A DNA stretch of 64,000 bases from contig NZ_CP074373.1 of the NCBI RefSeq assembly GCF_021560035.1, positions 1 through 64,000 on the forward strand, written 5' to 3'. Positions 50,316 through 61,015 of this stretch are shown piece by piece. This DNA comes from Virgibacillus sp. NKC19-16 (GTDB lineage: Bacteria > Bacillota > Bacilli > Bacillales > Amphibacillaceae). The position numbers were made by a program, and so were the translations under genes. The first letter of the stretch is position 1. The number at the start of each line of letters is the position of its first letter. The notes beneath the pieces are model-generated. The model made no database searches. It saw nothing but the letters and a program-made list of their open reading frames with translations, and was not told the origin of the DNA.

Positions 50316-51305
50316 ATGAAAACATGGTCTGAAGTTGCAGAGGTACAGCCTTTGGCAAGTAAAATCGTTACAAACAGCATAAAAAAAGACCGTATTTCTC
50401 ATGCGTATTTACTCCAGGGAGCACGTGGTACGGGGAAAGAGGCCATTGCTTTACTACTTGCAAAGGATTTATTTTGCGAGAATAAAACAGGGGTTGAACC
50501 CTGCAACATGTGTAATGCATGTAAGCGAATTGCTTCCGGGAACCATCCAGATGTGCATTGGATGGAGCCGGATGGGCAATCGATTAAAATAGAACAGATT
50601 AGAGACTTGCAAAAGGAGTTTACTTATTCAGGCCTTGAATCCAATAAAAAAGTGTATGTGATTAAAGGTGCTGATACGTTAACAGCTAATGCCGCAAACC
50701 GCATTCTGAAGTTTTTGGAAGAACCAAGCAGACAGACGACGGCGATAATGCTGACTGAAAATAGCCAGTGGATTATACCAACGATCAAATCCCGTTGTCA
50801 GGTGATTGATCTCAAGCCGCTAGACCCAGTTTCCTTCCAGCATCGTTTAATAGAAGAAGGGATGACGAAGGGAAATGCTGTTTTAATGAGTGCGTTAACG
50901 AATAATTTGGATGATGCGTTTGCCTGGAATGACAATGAGTGGTTTGCCACAGCAAGAAAGTTAGTGGTACAATTGGTAAGAGTCTATACAAATAATCCTG
51001 AAGATGTATTTCTGTTTATTCATAATCATTGGGTGAACCATTTCAAGGAAAGAAATGAACAGGAGCAAGGATTGGATTTATTACTTCTGGCATTTAAGGA
51101 TATTCTTTATTACCATATTGGAAATGAAGATTCCATGGTTTTTTTCGCACCGCAAAATGAAATGCTGGAAAAGGCAGCAATGACTTTTTCACAAGAGAAA
51201 CTGGTAACGGTTTTGAATGCGATTTTGCAGGCGAAAAGAAACTTGAAGCAGAATGTTCATCCGACATTAGTGATTGAACAGCTTACACTTCATATACAGA
51301 GGTGA
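50316..51305 (+). CDS. holB: DNA polymerase III delta' subunit
   Basis: A clamp-loader subunit. AAA+-like fold with a GARGTGKEA nucleotide loop and the zinc cysteines CENKTGVEPCNMCNAC. The frame opens at 50295, but ATG 50316 with GGAAGGG upstream gives MKTWSEVAEVQPLASKIVTN and 329 residues, identical in length to B. subtilis HolB. The sensor region IIPTIKSRCQVIDL has the SRC motif of clamp-loader proteins. ricT begins 8 bases after its stop. Confidence 0.95.
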   Translation: MKTWSEVAEVQPLASKIVTNSIKKDRISHAYLLQGARGTGKEAIALLLAKDLFCENKTGVEPCNMCNACKRIASGNHPDVHWMEPDGQSIKIEQIRDLQKEFTYSGLESNKKVYVIKGADTLTANAANRILKFLEEPSRQTTAIMLTENSQWIIPTIKSRCQVIDLKPLDPVSFQHRLIEEGMTKGNAVLMSALTNNLDDAFAWNDNEWFATARKLVVQLVRVYTNNPEDVFLFIHNHWVNHFKERNEQEQGLDLLLLAFKDILYYHIGNEDSMVFFAPQNEMLEKAAMTFSQEKLVTVLNAILQAKRNLKQNVHPTLVIEQLTLHIQR

Positions 51306-51313
51306 TATATCGC

Positions 51314-52126
51314 ATGATTGATGTGATTGGCGTCCGTTTTAAAAAAGCGGGTAAAATATATTATTTTGATCCAGGTACAGAGGCCCTTTCTGCAAGCGAC
51401 TATGTTGTTGTGGAGACCATTCGCGGCATCGAGTTTGGAAAAGTTGTTATCAGCCATAAACAAGTCGATGAGGAAGATGTTGTCCTTCCCTTAAAGAAAG
51501 TGATTCGCAAGGCGGATGAGAAAGATAAGCATACGGTTGTGGAAAATCAGGAGAATGCAGATAAAGCCTTCAAAACCGGATCAGAGAAAATTAAAGAACA
51601 TAATCTGGATATGAATCTAGTAGAGGCAGAATATACATTTGATCGTAATAAAATTATTTTCTATTTCACAGCGGACGGGAGAGTTGATTTCCGTAATCTG
51701 GTAAAAGATCTGGCTGCCATGTTCAAAACACGTATCGAGCTAAGGCAAATTGGTGTTCGCGATGAGGCGAAAATGCTAGGCGGAATTGGCCCATGTGGTA
51801 GAATGCTTTGTTGTTCCACGTTCTTGGGAGATTTTGAACCTGTATCTATTAAAATGGCAAAAGACCAAAACCTTTCCCTGAATCCGGCAAAAATCTCCGG
51901 GTTATGTGGTCGCTTGATGTGCTGCTTGAAATACGAAAATGATGAATATGAAACAGCGAAGCGTGAATTACCGGATATTGGCCAGGCTATTAAGACGCCA
52001 TTCGGTAATGGAAAAGTAGCAGGGCTAAACATCCTTGAACGACTCGTCCAAGTCGATATCCCAGAAAAAGAACGCCAAGTTGAGTATACATTAGATGAGC
52101 TAATCGATGAAGGCATTTTAGCTTAG
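51314..52126 (+). CDS. ricT: RicT (YaaT), PSP1-domain protein
   Basis: RicT is part of the RicA-RicF-RicT (Y-) complex that carries iron-sulfur clusters and supports RNase Y specificity and sporulation phosphorelay in B. subtilis. The 270 residues include the PSP1 domain and the cluster cysteines of GGIGPCGRMLCCSTF and SGLCGRLMCCLKY. The frame is open from 51302, but AGGTGAT precedes ATG 51314 (MIDVIGVRFKKAGK). It lies between holB and yabA. Confidence 0.94.
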   Translation: MIDVIGVRFKKAGKIYYFDPGTEALSASDYVVVETIRGIEFGKVVISHKQVDEEDVVLPLKKVIRKADEKDKHTVVENQENADKAFKTGSEKIKEHNLDMNLVEAEYTFDRNKIIFYFTADGRVDFRNLVKDLAAMFKTRIELRQIGVRDEAKMLGGIGPCGRMLCCSTFLGDFEPVSIKMAKDQNLSLNPAKISGLCGRLMCCLKYENDEYETAKRELPDIGQAIKTPFGNGKVAGLNILERLVQVDIPEKERQVEYTLDELIDEGILA

Positions 52127-52153
52127 GGCCACAGAATAACGGAGTGATGAGGC

Positions 52154-52507
52154 GTGAATAACAGACAAATATTTGATCAAGTTTCGGATATGGAACAGAG
52201 AATTGGGGAATTATATGAGCAACTTGGTGATTTGAAGGGACAATTGAGTAATTTGTTGGAAGAAAATCATCGCCTTGCTATGGAAAACCATAATTTGCGA
52301 AAACATTTGGATCATCCTGAGGAAGATGATGAAGCAAGAGAAGGATCCAATGAAAAGAGCCCTTCTAAGACAATTCCTGGTGAAGGCTATGATAATCTAG
52401 CCAGGTTGTATGAAGAAGGCTTTCATATCTGTAATCTGGAATTCGGTAGTCCAAGGCAAAATGCGGATTGCATATTCTGTCTTGATTTATTTAATAGAAC
52501 CAAATAA
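52154..52507 (+). CDS. yabA: Replication initiation control protein YabA
   Basis: YabA binds DnaA and DnaN and limits re-initiation. 117 residues: an N-terminal tetramerising coiled coil ([19 protein letters not shown] through [15 protein letters not shown]), an acidic linker, and a C-terminal zinc domain with [19 protein letters not shown]. It starts at GTG 52154 behind GGAGTGATGAGG. It follows ricT in the conserved order. Its ends resemble B. subtilis YabA (119 residues). Confidence 0.95.
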   Translation: MNNRQIFDQVSDMEQRIGELYEQLGDLKGQLSNLLEENHRLAMENHNLRKHLDHPEEDDEAREGSNEKSPSKTIPGEGYDNLARLYEEGFHICNLEFGSPRQNADCIFCLDLFNRTK

Positions 52508-52567
52508 CATATATTATAGCTGCCCTAGGATCCGGGGCAGCTTTTCTTGCATAGAAAGGGTTAGACA

Positions 52568-53314
52568 ATGGTACAGCTATATGATGACGAACGACTTGAT
52601 TATGCATTAGCAGATGAAAGCATGAAGATTATTCAAAGCCCAACAGCATTCTCCTTTTCGCTTGATGCGGTATTGCTTGCACATTTTGCCTATGTACCGA
52701 TAAAACGAGGAAGGATTTTGGATTTATGTACCGGAAACGGTATTATTCCACTGTTGCTGGCGAAGCGGACAAACGCTCACATAACGGGTGTCGAAATTCA
52801 AGAACGTATTTTTAGTATGGCGAAGAGAAATGTAAGCATGAATGAGCTAAACGGACAATTAGAAATGATCCACGGGGATTTAAAGGAAATGCAGACGGTT
52901 TTAGGACAGAGTAGTTTTGATGTGGTGACATGCAATCCGCCCTATTTTCGTACACCAAACGATACGGAGCTTAATCATAATGAATATTTGACAATCGCCA
53001 GACATGAGGTTTTCGCTACCCTGGAAGATGTTGTGAAAGCTTGTAAATTACATGTTCGACCCGGCGGGAAGGTTGCGATGGTGCACCGTCCGGGGAGATT
53101 GGTTGATATTATTACGCTTTTTCGGAAATATAAACTGGAGCCAAAACGCTTGCAGTTTATTTATCCCAAGGAAGGCAAAGATGCTAACATGTTATTAGTG
53201 GAAGGCATTCGTGATGGGAAAGCAGATTTAAAAATTTTACCTCCGCTCTATATTTACAAGGCGGATGGAACCTATACAGAAGAGGCAGAGGGTATTATCT
53301 ATGACAGAACATGA
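52568..53314 (+). CDS. trmN6: tRNA1(Val) m6A37 methyltransferase-like, YabB
   Basis: A 248-residue SAM-dependent methyltransferase. [16 protein letters not shown] is the SAM-binding glycine motif, and VVTCNPPYF is the NPPY catalytic motif of N6-adenine methylases. The B. subtilis homologue YabB and E. coli TrmN6 modify A37 of tRNA1(Val); the substrate here is inferred. It starts at ATG 52568 behind AGAAAGGG. The stop overlaps the start of yazA. Confidence 0.93.
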   Translation: MVQLYDDERLDYALADESMKIIQSPTAFSFSLDAVLLAHFAYVPIKRGRILDLCTGNGIIPLLLAKRTNAHITGVEIQERIFSMAKRNVSMNELNGQLEMIHGDLKEMQTVLGQSSFDVVTCNPPYFRTPNDTELNHNEYLTIARHEVFATLEDVVKACKLHVRPGGKVAMVHRPGRLVDIITLFRKYKLEPKRLQFIYPKEGKDANMLLVEGIRDGKADLKILPPLYIYKADGTYTEEAEGIIYDRT

Positions 53315-53594
53315 ACATACGGTTTATATACTTAAATGTGGCGATAATTCGTTATATACGGGGTATACGAATGATTTAGAGAACCGCTTGAACAAGCACA
53401 AAGAAGGAAATGGTGCAAAGTATACCCGTGGACGAGGGCCTTTTCAGGTTGTCTTTGTGGAGAAATTTTCAAGCAAAGAAGAAGCAATGCAGAGGGAATA
53501 CCAGATCAAACAACTTTCCCGAAACGAGAAATTTAAGTTAATTCGGGACAGGCTGAAAGAAGTGATGCAGAGTGAACATACAGAAAAGCTTTGA
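53301..53594 (+). CDS. yazA: GIY-YIG domain protein YazA
   Basis: A 97-residue stand-alone GIY-YIG nuclease-fold protein of the UPF0213 family. The motif appears as [20 protein letters not shown], and the conserved arginine and glutamate follow in a short C-terminal half. ATG 53301 is within the trmN6 3' end (overlap of 14 bases), so the start was moved from 53265. Activity is unproven in the family. Confidence 0.93.
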   Translation: MTEHEHTVYILKCGDNSLYTGYTNDLENRLNKHKEGNGAKYTRGRGPFQVVFVEKFSSKEEAMQREYQIKQLSRNEKFKLIRDRLKEVMQSEHTEKL

Positions 53595-54453
53595 CGATGA
53601 GATGAATGGCGTGATATATGTTGTTCCAACACCGATCGGGAATTTGGAGGATATTACGTATCGCTCCTTAAAAATATTGGGATCTGTATCGATTATTGCT
53701 GCAGAGGATACGAGAAACACGAAAAACCTGCTCAATCATTTTGACATCGCGACACCCTTGATCAGCTATCATGAGCATAATAAGCTGGCGCGTGAGGGGC
53801 AGTTATTGGAGAGAGTCGAAAACGGCGAATCAATTGCTATTGTCAGTGATGCGGGCATGCCGGCAATCTCTGATCCGGGCTATGAGTTGGTGCAAGCTGC
53901 TACCAGCAGGGATCAGTCTGTTGTTGTCTTGCCGGGGGCGAATGCAGCCTTATGTGCGTTAGTTGGATCCGGACTGCCGCCTGCGGAGTTTTACTTTTAC
54001 GGTTTTTTGCCACGAAAAAAGAAGGACAAAATAGAAGCATTACATCGGTTGAAAGCAACTCAGGCGACGTTGCTGTTTTACGAATCACCTTATCGCCTGA
54101 AGGATACGTTAAATGTAATGAATGAGCAGCTTGGTAATCGTCAAGTTGTGATTGCGCGTGAATTGACGAAACGGTTTGAAGAATATGTTCGTGGATCAAT
54201 GGAAGAACTTATTTCCTGGGCTCAAGAAAACGAGCTCAAAGGTGAATTTTGCGTCGTTGTTGAAGGGGCTCCTTCTTCTGATCTGGAAGAGCAAGGTAAT
54301 GCGCTGTGGTGGAGCCATTTGTCGGTGATTGAACATGTGAATTACTATATGGAAGAGCGTAATTTATCCAGTAAAGAGGCGATTAAGCAAGCTTCGGTGG
54401 ATAGGAAGTTGCTGAAACGGGATGTTTATCGGGCTTATCATGTCGGGACATAG
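53572..54453 (+). CDS. rsmI: 16S rRNA C1402 2'-O-methyltransferase RsmI
   Basis: RsmI methylates the ribose of C1402 in 16S rRNA. 293 residues of tetrapyrrole-methylase fold; the family sequences PIGNLEDITYRSLKILGS, AAEDTRNTKNLLNHF and SDAGMPAISDPGYELV are intact. The start is GTG 53572, inside yazA's end, giving a 23-base overlap. It is the last gene of the block that starts at tmk. The stop falls in a GGGACA...TGTCCC inverted repeat that may terminate the operon. Confidence 0.95.
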   Translation: MNIQKSFDDEMNGVIYVVPTPIGNLEDITYRSLKILGSVSIIAAEDTRNTKNLLNHFDIATPLISYHEHNKLAREGQLLERVENGESIAIVSDAGMPAISDPGYELVQAATSRDQSVVVLPGANAALCALVGSGLPPAEFYFYGFLPRKKKDKIEALHRLKATQATLLFYESPYRLKDTLNVMNEQLGNRQVVIARELTKRFEEYVRGSMEELISWAQENELKGEFCVVVEGAPSSDLEEQGNALWWSHLSVIEHVNYYMEERNLSSKEAIKQASVDRKLLKRDVYRAYHVGT

Positions 54454-54489
54454 GGATAGGTTCCTTGTCCCGGTAAGATCTGGTCTGTG

Positions 54490-54609
54490 CGCGGAACAAA
54501 CTCCTGTGAACGCGGAATGAATCATCATGATCGCGGAACGAACACCTGCGAACGCGGGACGAACCATCATGAGCGTGGAACGAATGCTTGCGAACGCGGG
54601 ACGAGGCAA
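54490..54609. repeat. 21-bp tandem repeat, ~5.7 units in alternating forms
   Basis: Units begin at 54490, 54511, 54532, 54553, 54574 and 54595. The core is CGCGGAACGAA; odd units end in CCTGYGAA-type and even units in ATCATGA-type sequence, giving a 42-bp higher-order period. It sits just downstream of rsmI. There are no spacers, so it is not CRISPR. Minus-strand open frames across it are artefacts of the period. The rest of 54610-54850 shows nothing definite. Confidence 0.85.
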
Positions 54610-54850
54610 TAGTCACCCCGGTAAATACGGAGATCCAAGTATCCATTTAATTCCTTGACGCAAATTGTCGGTTGTTTAATTTTTATAGGATATCAACGTT
54701 GGTCTAAATGAAGTTTAACAAAAGGGATTTATAAAAGCCCAATTCAGCAAAATGGTCAGTATCTGCTTTTGGGAAAAGTTTATTATTTTCTACTTGTGTT
54801 CTTTCGCTAAAGTGCCCGTTTCTGAATAGTCTTTTTCCGTTGGAGTCTTT

Positions 54851-55264
54851 CTAATCAAATAACTCCTTAATCCTATTAATGTCTTTTTCGCTTAACTGTT
54901 TACTCAGCGTGCTATTAAGCAACGACAACATTTCCTCTGCTAGTCGTTCCCCTTCTTCTGAAAGTAAAACATCAATAGAGCGTTTATCTTCCTCATCGGT
55001 CTTACGCTCGACCAATGACTCTCCCCGATATTTTTCCATCCTTGATACTAATCGAGACAATGCGCTATGACTCAGACCGACCTTTGGGAGCAGATCTGAT
55101 AGACGCATTTTCTTTTCGTCGGTTTGTGCAAGGAAGTATAATAAATAAAATTCATTAATACCTAATTGAAATTGATGGTGTAACGAATAGTCCATAGCTT
55201 TCAATAGGCGATCATGATATTTTGTAAGGTTAATCCAGTTTGTAAACAATTCATTATCGTTCAT
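54851..55264 (-). CDS. MarR-family transcription regulator
   Basis: A 137-residue winged-helix MarR protein: GINEFYLLYFLAQTDEKKMR, RLSDLLPKVGLSHSALSRLV and the wing RKTDEEDKRSIDVLLSEEG. The frame is open from 55300, but ATG 55264 behind AAAGGGT is the start. It is divergent from the ene-reductase gene, with two copies of a 20-bp direct repeat between them, so it probably represses that gene and itself. No redox cysteine is evident, so a ligand rather than oxidation may be the signal. Confidence 0.85.
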   Translation of the reverse strand: MNDNELFTNWINLTKYHDRLLKAMDYSLHHQFQLGINEFYLLYFLAQTDEKKMRLSDLLPKVGLSHSALSRLVSRMEKYRGESLVERKTDEEDKRSIDVLLSEEGERLAEEMLSLLNSTLSKQLSEKDINRIKELFD

Positions 55265-55320
55265 ATTTATAACCCTTTCTGTTTCGATGTATTGACACAA
55301 TTATAGCATACCGTTTAATA

Positions 55321-55401
55321 TATGTATGTGCAAGCAAATAAATAAGCGTTTAAGTGCATACAGTATCCTTGATTTATTTTATATGCATGCGCAAGCAAAT
55401 A
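55321..55401. promoter_or_regulatory. Paired direct-repeat operators for the MarR/ene-reductase locus
   Basis: TATGTATGTGCAAGCAAATA at 55321-55340 and TATGCATGCGCAAGCAAATA at 55382-55401 agree at 18 of 20 positions, 61 bases apart, immediately before the ene-reductase ribosome site. Confidence 0.6.
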
Positions 55402-55417
55402 GTAAGGAGGTATTACA

Positions 55418-56464
55418 ATGAATAATTTACTCACCCCCTATTCCATCAAAAATTTAGAGTTAAAAAACCGCATCGTCATGTCACCGATGTGCCAGTATTC
55501 CGTTGACAAAGAAGATGGTGCTCCAAACAATTGGCATTTCGTACATTACGTTTCTAGAGCTGTCGGTGGAACAGGGTTAATTATCATGGAAATGACGAGT
55601 GTAACACCCGAGGGCCGAATTACTAATGGTGGCCTAGGTCTTTGGTCAGACCATCAAATTCCAGAATACCAACGAATCATCAGTGAGATTCACAAACACG
55701 GCGCTAAGGTCGGTATTCAAATTGCACATGCTGGACGCAAAGCTGAAGATGCCACCCAGCCTGTTGGTGCTTCCGACATTCCTGTAGAGGTTCTGCCGGA
55801 AGAAACGATGAATGGTGAACTTAAATCCCCAAGAACTTTAACTACACGAGAAGTTCAAGAAACCGTTCAACAGTTTAAAGAAGCTACGGAACGAGCTGTT
55901 AAAGCAGGGTTTGACACGATTGAGTTACATGGTGCTCACGGTTATCTATTGCATCAATTTATGTCACCAAGCATCAACAACCGCGCCGATGAATATGGAA
56001 AAGACTTAGCGCTTTTTGGAGAAGAAGTGGTTAGAGCAGTTAAAAGTGCCATGCCTAAAACGATGCCTCTCATTATGCGGATGTCTGCCATTGAATACGT
56101 GGACGATGGCTATGATTTATCGCATTCGATAAAAATGGCTAACCGTTTTAAAGAAGCAGGTGTGGATCTTTTCCATGTATCCAGTGGTGGTGAAGGCCCT
56201 CCAGGAAAAAGCAAGCCAAAAAATACCCCGGGGTATCAAGTTCCTTTTGCACGTGAATTTAAAAAGCAACTAGGTCTTCCGGTTATTGCAGTTGGGAAAT
56301 TAAGTGACCCTGCCCTTGCAGAAGCAACGATCTCTAATGGAGATGCTGAACTTGTGGCTATCGCACGAGGCATGCTCAATGATCCTTACTGGGGATTACA
56401 CGCAGAAAAGGCATTGTCTCGTAAGGTAAATCCTCCTTTTCAATACGCAAGGGGGATACGGTAA
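55418..56464 (+). CDS. NADPH:flavin ene-reductase, NamA/YqjM type
   Basis: A 348-residue old yellow enzyme of the bacterial thermophilic-like class, which reduces activated C=C bonds of electrophiles and xenobiotics with FMN. LKNRIVMSPMCQYSVDKEDG holds the FMN-modulating cysteine; HAGRKA and the catalytic-type GAHGYLLHQFMSPSINNRAD motifs follow, and the FMN phosphate loop is in VAIARGMLNDPYWG. It starts at ATG 55418 behind AAGGAGG. The MarR gene next to it probably controls it. Confidence 0.9.
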   Translation: MNNLLTPYSIKNLELKNRIVMSPMCQYSVDKEDGAPNNWHFVHYVSRAVGGTGLIIMEMTSVTPEGRITNGGLGLWSDHQIPEYQRIISEIHKHGAKVGIQIAHAGRKAEDATQPVGASDIPVEVLPEETMNGELKSPRTLTTREVQETVQQFKEATERAVKAGFDTIELHGAHGYLLHQFMSPSINNRADEYGKDLALFGEEVVRAVKSAMPKTMPLIMRMSAIEYVDDGYDLSHSIKMANRFKEAGVDLFHVSSGGEGPPGKSKPKNTPGYQVPFAREFKKQLGLPVIAVGKLSDPALAEATISNGDAELVAIARGMLNDPYWGLHAEKALSRKVNPPFQYARGIR

Positions 56465-56507
56465 AAAAGGTGGGTAACTATATAATTAAAAATAGAGGGC
56501 TTGTAAA

Positions 56508-57425
56508 ATGATAGGTAACAAAGTGTTTATAACTGGGGCTACAGGATATATTGGTGGATCAATTGCTGTAAAATTAATGGATTTAGGTTATCAAGTAACA
56601 GGGTTAGTCAGATCAATGGATGGTGCAAAAAAATTAAAAGAGATAGGGATCATTCCACACCATGGCGACTTATATGATTATGAACCATTAATGTCTGCAG
56701 TTAAACAGGCTGATATTGTTATTAATGCTGCGGATGCAGAGAACTCTTATGCAGTAGCTACTATTCTTACGGCCTTAGAAGGTACTGGGAAAACATTTGT
56801 TCACATTAGTGGTTCAAGCATCGTTAGTGATAAGGCAGCTGGCGAATATAGTCCCCAGGTTTATCATGAAGAAACAATTGATCCTTCTCCTGAAAAAATA
56901 GCCTGGTTTTCCCTTAATCAGATGATAGTTAAAGCTGCAAATAGGAGTATTCGTACGATTGTCATTTGCCCTACCCTAATTTATGGAGAAGGAAGAGGAA
57001 TAAAAAGGGACAGCAATCAGGTACCTGGAATGATTCGTGTTGCCCTGGAAAGGGGAGCAGCCCATCATGTTGGAAAAGGTAAAAATGTATGGTCCACTGT
57101 TCATATTGATGACCTTGTAGACCTTTTTCCATTAGCATTGGAAAATGCCCCCTCAGGGTCGCTTTTCTTCGCTGGAAATGGTGAGGTATCCTTTAAAAAG
57201 ATCGCCGAAAAGATAAACGAAACTTTTGAATTAGGAACACAAACAAAAAGCATGACCATAGACGATGCTATCGGCGAATGGGGAGCAGAGGGAGGACATT
57301 ACGCTTTTAGTTCCAATAGCAGGATAAGTGCTGAAAAAGCTAGGATAATGCTTGGATGGAAGCCAAAAGGTAAACCAGTATTAGAGGACATAGCGAACGG
57401 CTATTACAAAAGAATAATTGAGTGA
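56508..57425 (+). CDS. NAD-dependent epimerase/dehydratase family protein
   Basis: A 305-residue extended short-chain dehydrogenase. The Rossmann motif is FITGATGYIGGSIA at 8-21, and the substrate side has HVGKGKNVWSTVHIDDLVDL, typical of the atypical SDR group. The expected catalytic YxxxK is not evident: the corresponding stretch reads WFSLNQMIVKA, with phenylalanine and serine rather than tyrosine. So the protein may bind but not follow standard SDR chemistry. It starts at ATG 56508 and follows the ene-reductase by 43 bases, so the pair may be cotranscribed. Confidence 0.78.
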   Translation: MIGNKVFITGATGYIGGSIAVKLMDLGYQVTGLVRSMDGAKKLKEIGIIPHHGDLYDYEPLMSAVKQADIVINAADAENSYAVATILTALEGTGKTFVHISGSSIVSDKAAGEYSPQVYHEETIDPSPEKIAWFSLNQMIVKAANRSIRTIVICPTLIYGEGRGIKRDSNQVPGMIRVALERGAAHHVGKGKNVWSTVHIDDLVDLFPLALENAPSGSLFFAGNGEVSFKKIAEKINETFELGTQTKSMTIDDAIGEWGAEGGHYAFSSNSRISAEKARIMLGWKPKGKPVLEDIANGYYKRIIE

Positions 57426-57893
57426 CCTAAGTAAGCTTAATTATTTATTTCATTAATAATGCTTTTGTTTGCAATCAATTTCTGCCGTAATACAGTCAAT
57501 GAATTAAAAGAAGTAGCTTCTTATATCACAATAGATTGTGATCAAAACGGTAGCTTATAAGGCTTACAACATTTTGGTTTATTAGTATAACTGCATAACT
57601 AACCAACTTTTTGTTAATTTTTTGAACAAACTGTGAGTCGCATTCAATCAAAAATGCGGCTTTCCACTTTTAAAGATTATTACTGGCACGTGAGTTCTCT
57701 TAGTTTGTCCACAGTGGATAGTAATTATGGGAAAGGAAATGTTAAAGATTAATATATTTTTTACCCGGTGATACGTTCCTGATGGAGGCAAAAAGCTAAA
57801 GTCAATCAACCAATACTTCAAACATCGAAATCTTTAACATGAACTTTCGAGATCTGCACCATAATTCGGCCATCCTTCCTGAATTTCTTAACC
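57426..57893. other. Gene-poor spacer with two inverted repeats and a terminator-like hairpin
   Basis: No protein frame is credible. Present are a palindrome ATCACAATAGATTGTGAT at 57525-57542, a hairpin GTCGCATT/AATGCGGC near 57640-57664 followed by TTT, and a 12-bp perfect inverted repeat ATGTTAAAGATT (57739-57750) / AATCTTTAACAT (57829-57840) separated by 78 bases. Confidence 0.6.
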
Positions 57894-58040
57894 TTATTCT
57901 ACTGTTAGATTTAAAGGTTGTTCAAAACTGTTGTTTTCCATATATTTAGCAAAAAATGCACCTTTTACCCCCGAAGCAGTTCCCGTCACACTGCATCCTG
58001 CATCTTCAATTGTCCCAGAGAATGTTGATGAAATGTGTCT
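57894..58040 (-). pseudogene. Possible C-terminal remnant of a secreted protein
   Basis: On the minus strand an open frame ends at a TAA at 57894-57896 and reads HISSTFSGTIEDAGCSVTGT, then ASGVKGAFFAKYMENNSFEQ and PLNLTVE. There is no start or ribosome site; it abuts the abrB terminator. It might be a beta-rich tail of a lost gene, but this is weak. Confidence 0.25.
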
Positions 58041-58046
58041 GCGTGC

Positions 58047-58083
58047 AAAAAAAGCTGACACATGACTACAATCACACGTCAGC
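58047..58083 (-). terminator. abrB terminator
   Basis: On the minus strand GCTGACGTGTGA and TCATGTGTCAGC pair and are followed by TTTTTTT. Confidence 0.85.
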
Positions 58084-58098
58084 CCCCTCTCTATTATA

Positions 58099-58377
58099 TC
58101 ACCTACTCAACCGCGACTGAATTTCCTCAATTAACTCCTCTGCTCCTTCTGGGCTGAGTACAAGGTTTCCATTTGCAAATGATAAGTTATCATCAGACGT
58201 TTGGCCGGTAATTTGGCATGTCATACTTGGTTTGTATTTTTTGAAAACAATATTTTCATTATCGACATAAATCTCCATTGCATCTTTCTCGTGAATGTCA
58301 AGTGTGCGGCGTAGTTCAATTGGTATGACAACACGTCCAAGTTCATCGACTTTTCGTACAATTCCAGTAGATTTCAT
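58099..58377 (-). CDS. abrB: Transition-state regulator AbrB
   Basis: AbrB is a DNA-binding repressor/nucleoid protein that holds back post-exponential genes until Spo0A represses it. The 92 residues begin MKSTGIVRKVDELGRVVIPI, the swapped-hairpin SpoVT-AbrB DNA-binding domain, followed by the C-terminal multimerisation half with TCQITGQTSDDN. The frame is open to 58446, but AGGGGAGA precedes ATG 58377. It is divergent from metG, as in B. subtilis. A Spo0A box was not assigned. Confidence 0.97.
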   Translation of the reverse strand: MKSTGIVRKVDELGRVVIPIELRRTLDIHEKDAMEIYVDNENIVFKKYKPSMTCQITGQTSDDNLSFANGNLVLSPEGAEELIEEIQSRLSR

Positions 58378-58593
58378 GCTTTTTCTCCCCTCTGAAGGTT
58401 GGAAAAAATGCTGATCGGTAAAAATACCGCATGCATCCGCTTCCATTAAATGTAATTGTTAAAAAAATCCTCATATTTCGACATTGTCAACAGGATACCA
58501 ATAATTCCTTTTTGTGTCAATTCCTTTTTATAGGAAATTTTGCGCAGGATTTGGCAAATGGCGATTAAATCGCTACAATGGAAATAGTTTTAA

Positions 58594-60582
<1,989 letters not shown>

Positions 60583-60592
60583 GGTTTTTAGT

Positions 60593-60943
60593 AAGTTGCT
60601 TTTGACACAAAAGATATAAAAGACGACATATCTTGATATACTTGTTAATCCACCGCTCCGGAAATACACTTCGCGCACCTTAGGGCTGCTGATGAGCCTC
60701 CTCGTGCTGGCGCGCGGGGCCTCACCGTAGCCTTTAGCTCCCGCAGGAGTCTCCGTGTATTTCCTCCGCTGGAATTCCGGTTATTGCCGATATTGTAATA
60801 ATCGAACCACCTTACCAGTCCGAGTGAGTGGAGGGCAGTCGACTCCTGCGGAAAGCGACTGCCTGGAACGATCCTGGACGGCGGCGAGTATTGCACATTA
60901 CATCGTCTTTTATATCAACTGCGAAGATTTAACAGCAGTAATA
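60593..60943. repeat. MITE-like dispersed repeat, copy 3
   Basis: About 351 bp. The left end 60593-60630 (AGTTGCTTTTGACACAAAAG...) is the imperfect complement of 60900-60943. Inner GGAAATACAC/GTGTATTTCC arms bracket the GC-rich core with CTCCCGCAGGAG; a second ACTCCTGCGGAAAGC motif lies near 60841. It fills the metG-tatD gap (60583-61015). Confidence 0.8.
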
Positions 60944-61015
60944 CTGACGGAAAAGAATCTCTAAGAAAAGGTCACCTCAAGGGTCGGCCTTTTCCTCTTA
61001 TAAGGAAGTGATGAA

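Noticed and set aside
54490-54609. CRISPR array
   Set aside because: Units are contiguous and mutually similar along their whole length; there are no spacers and no cas genes.
54364-54646. Minus-strand frames of 81-87 residues across the 54.49 kb array
   Set aside because: Their 7-residue periodicity is a by-product of the 21-bp DNA repeat; no start signals.
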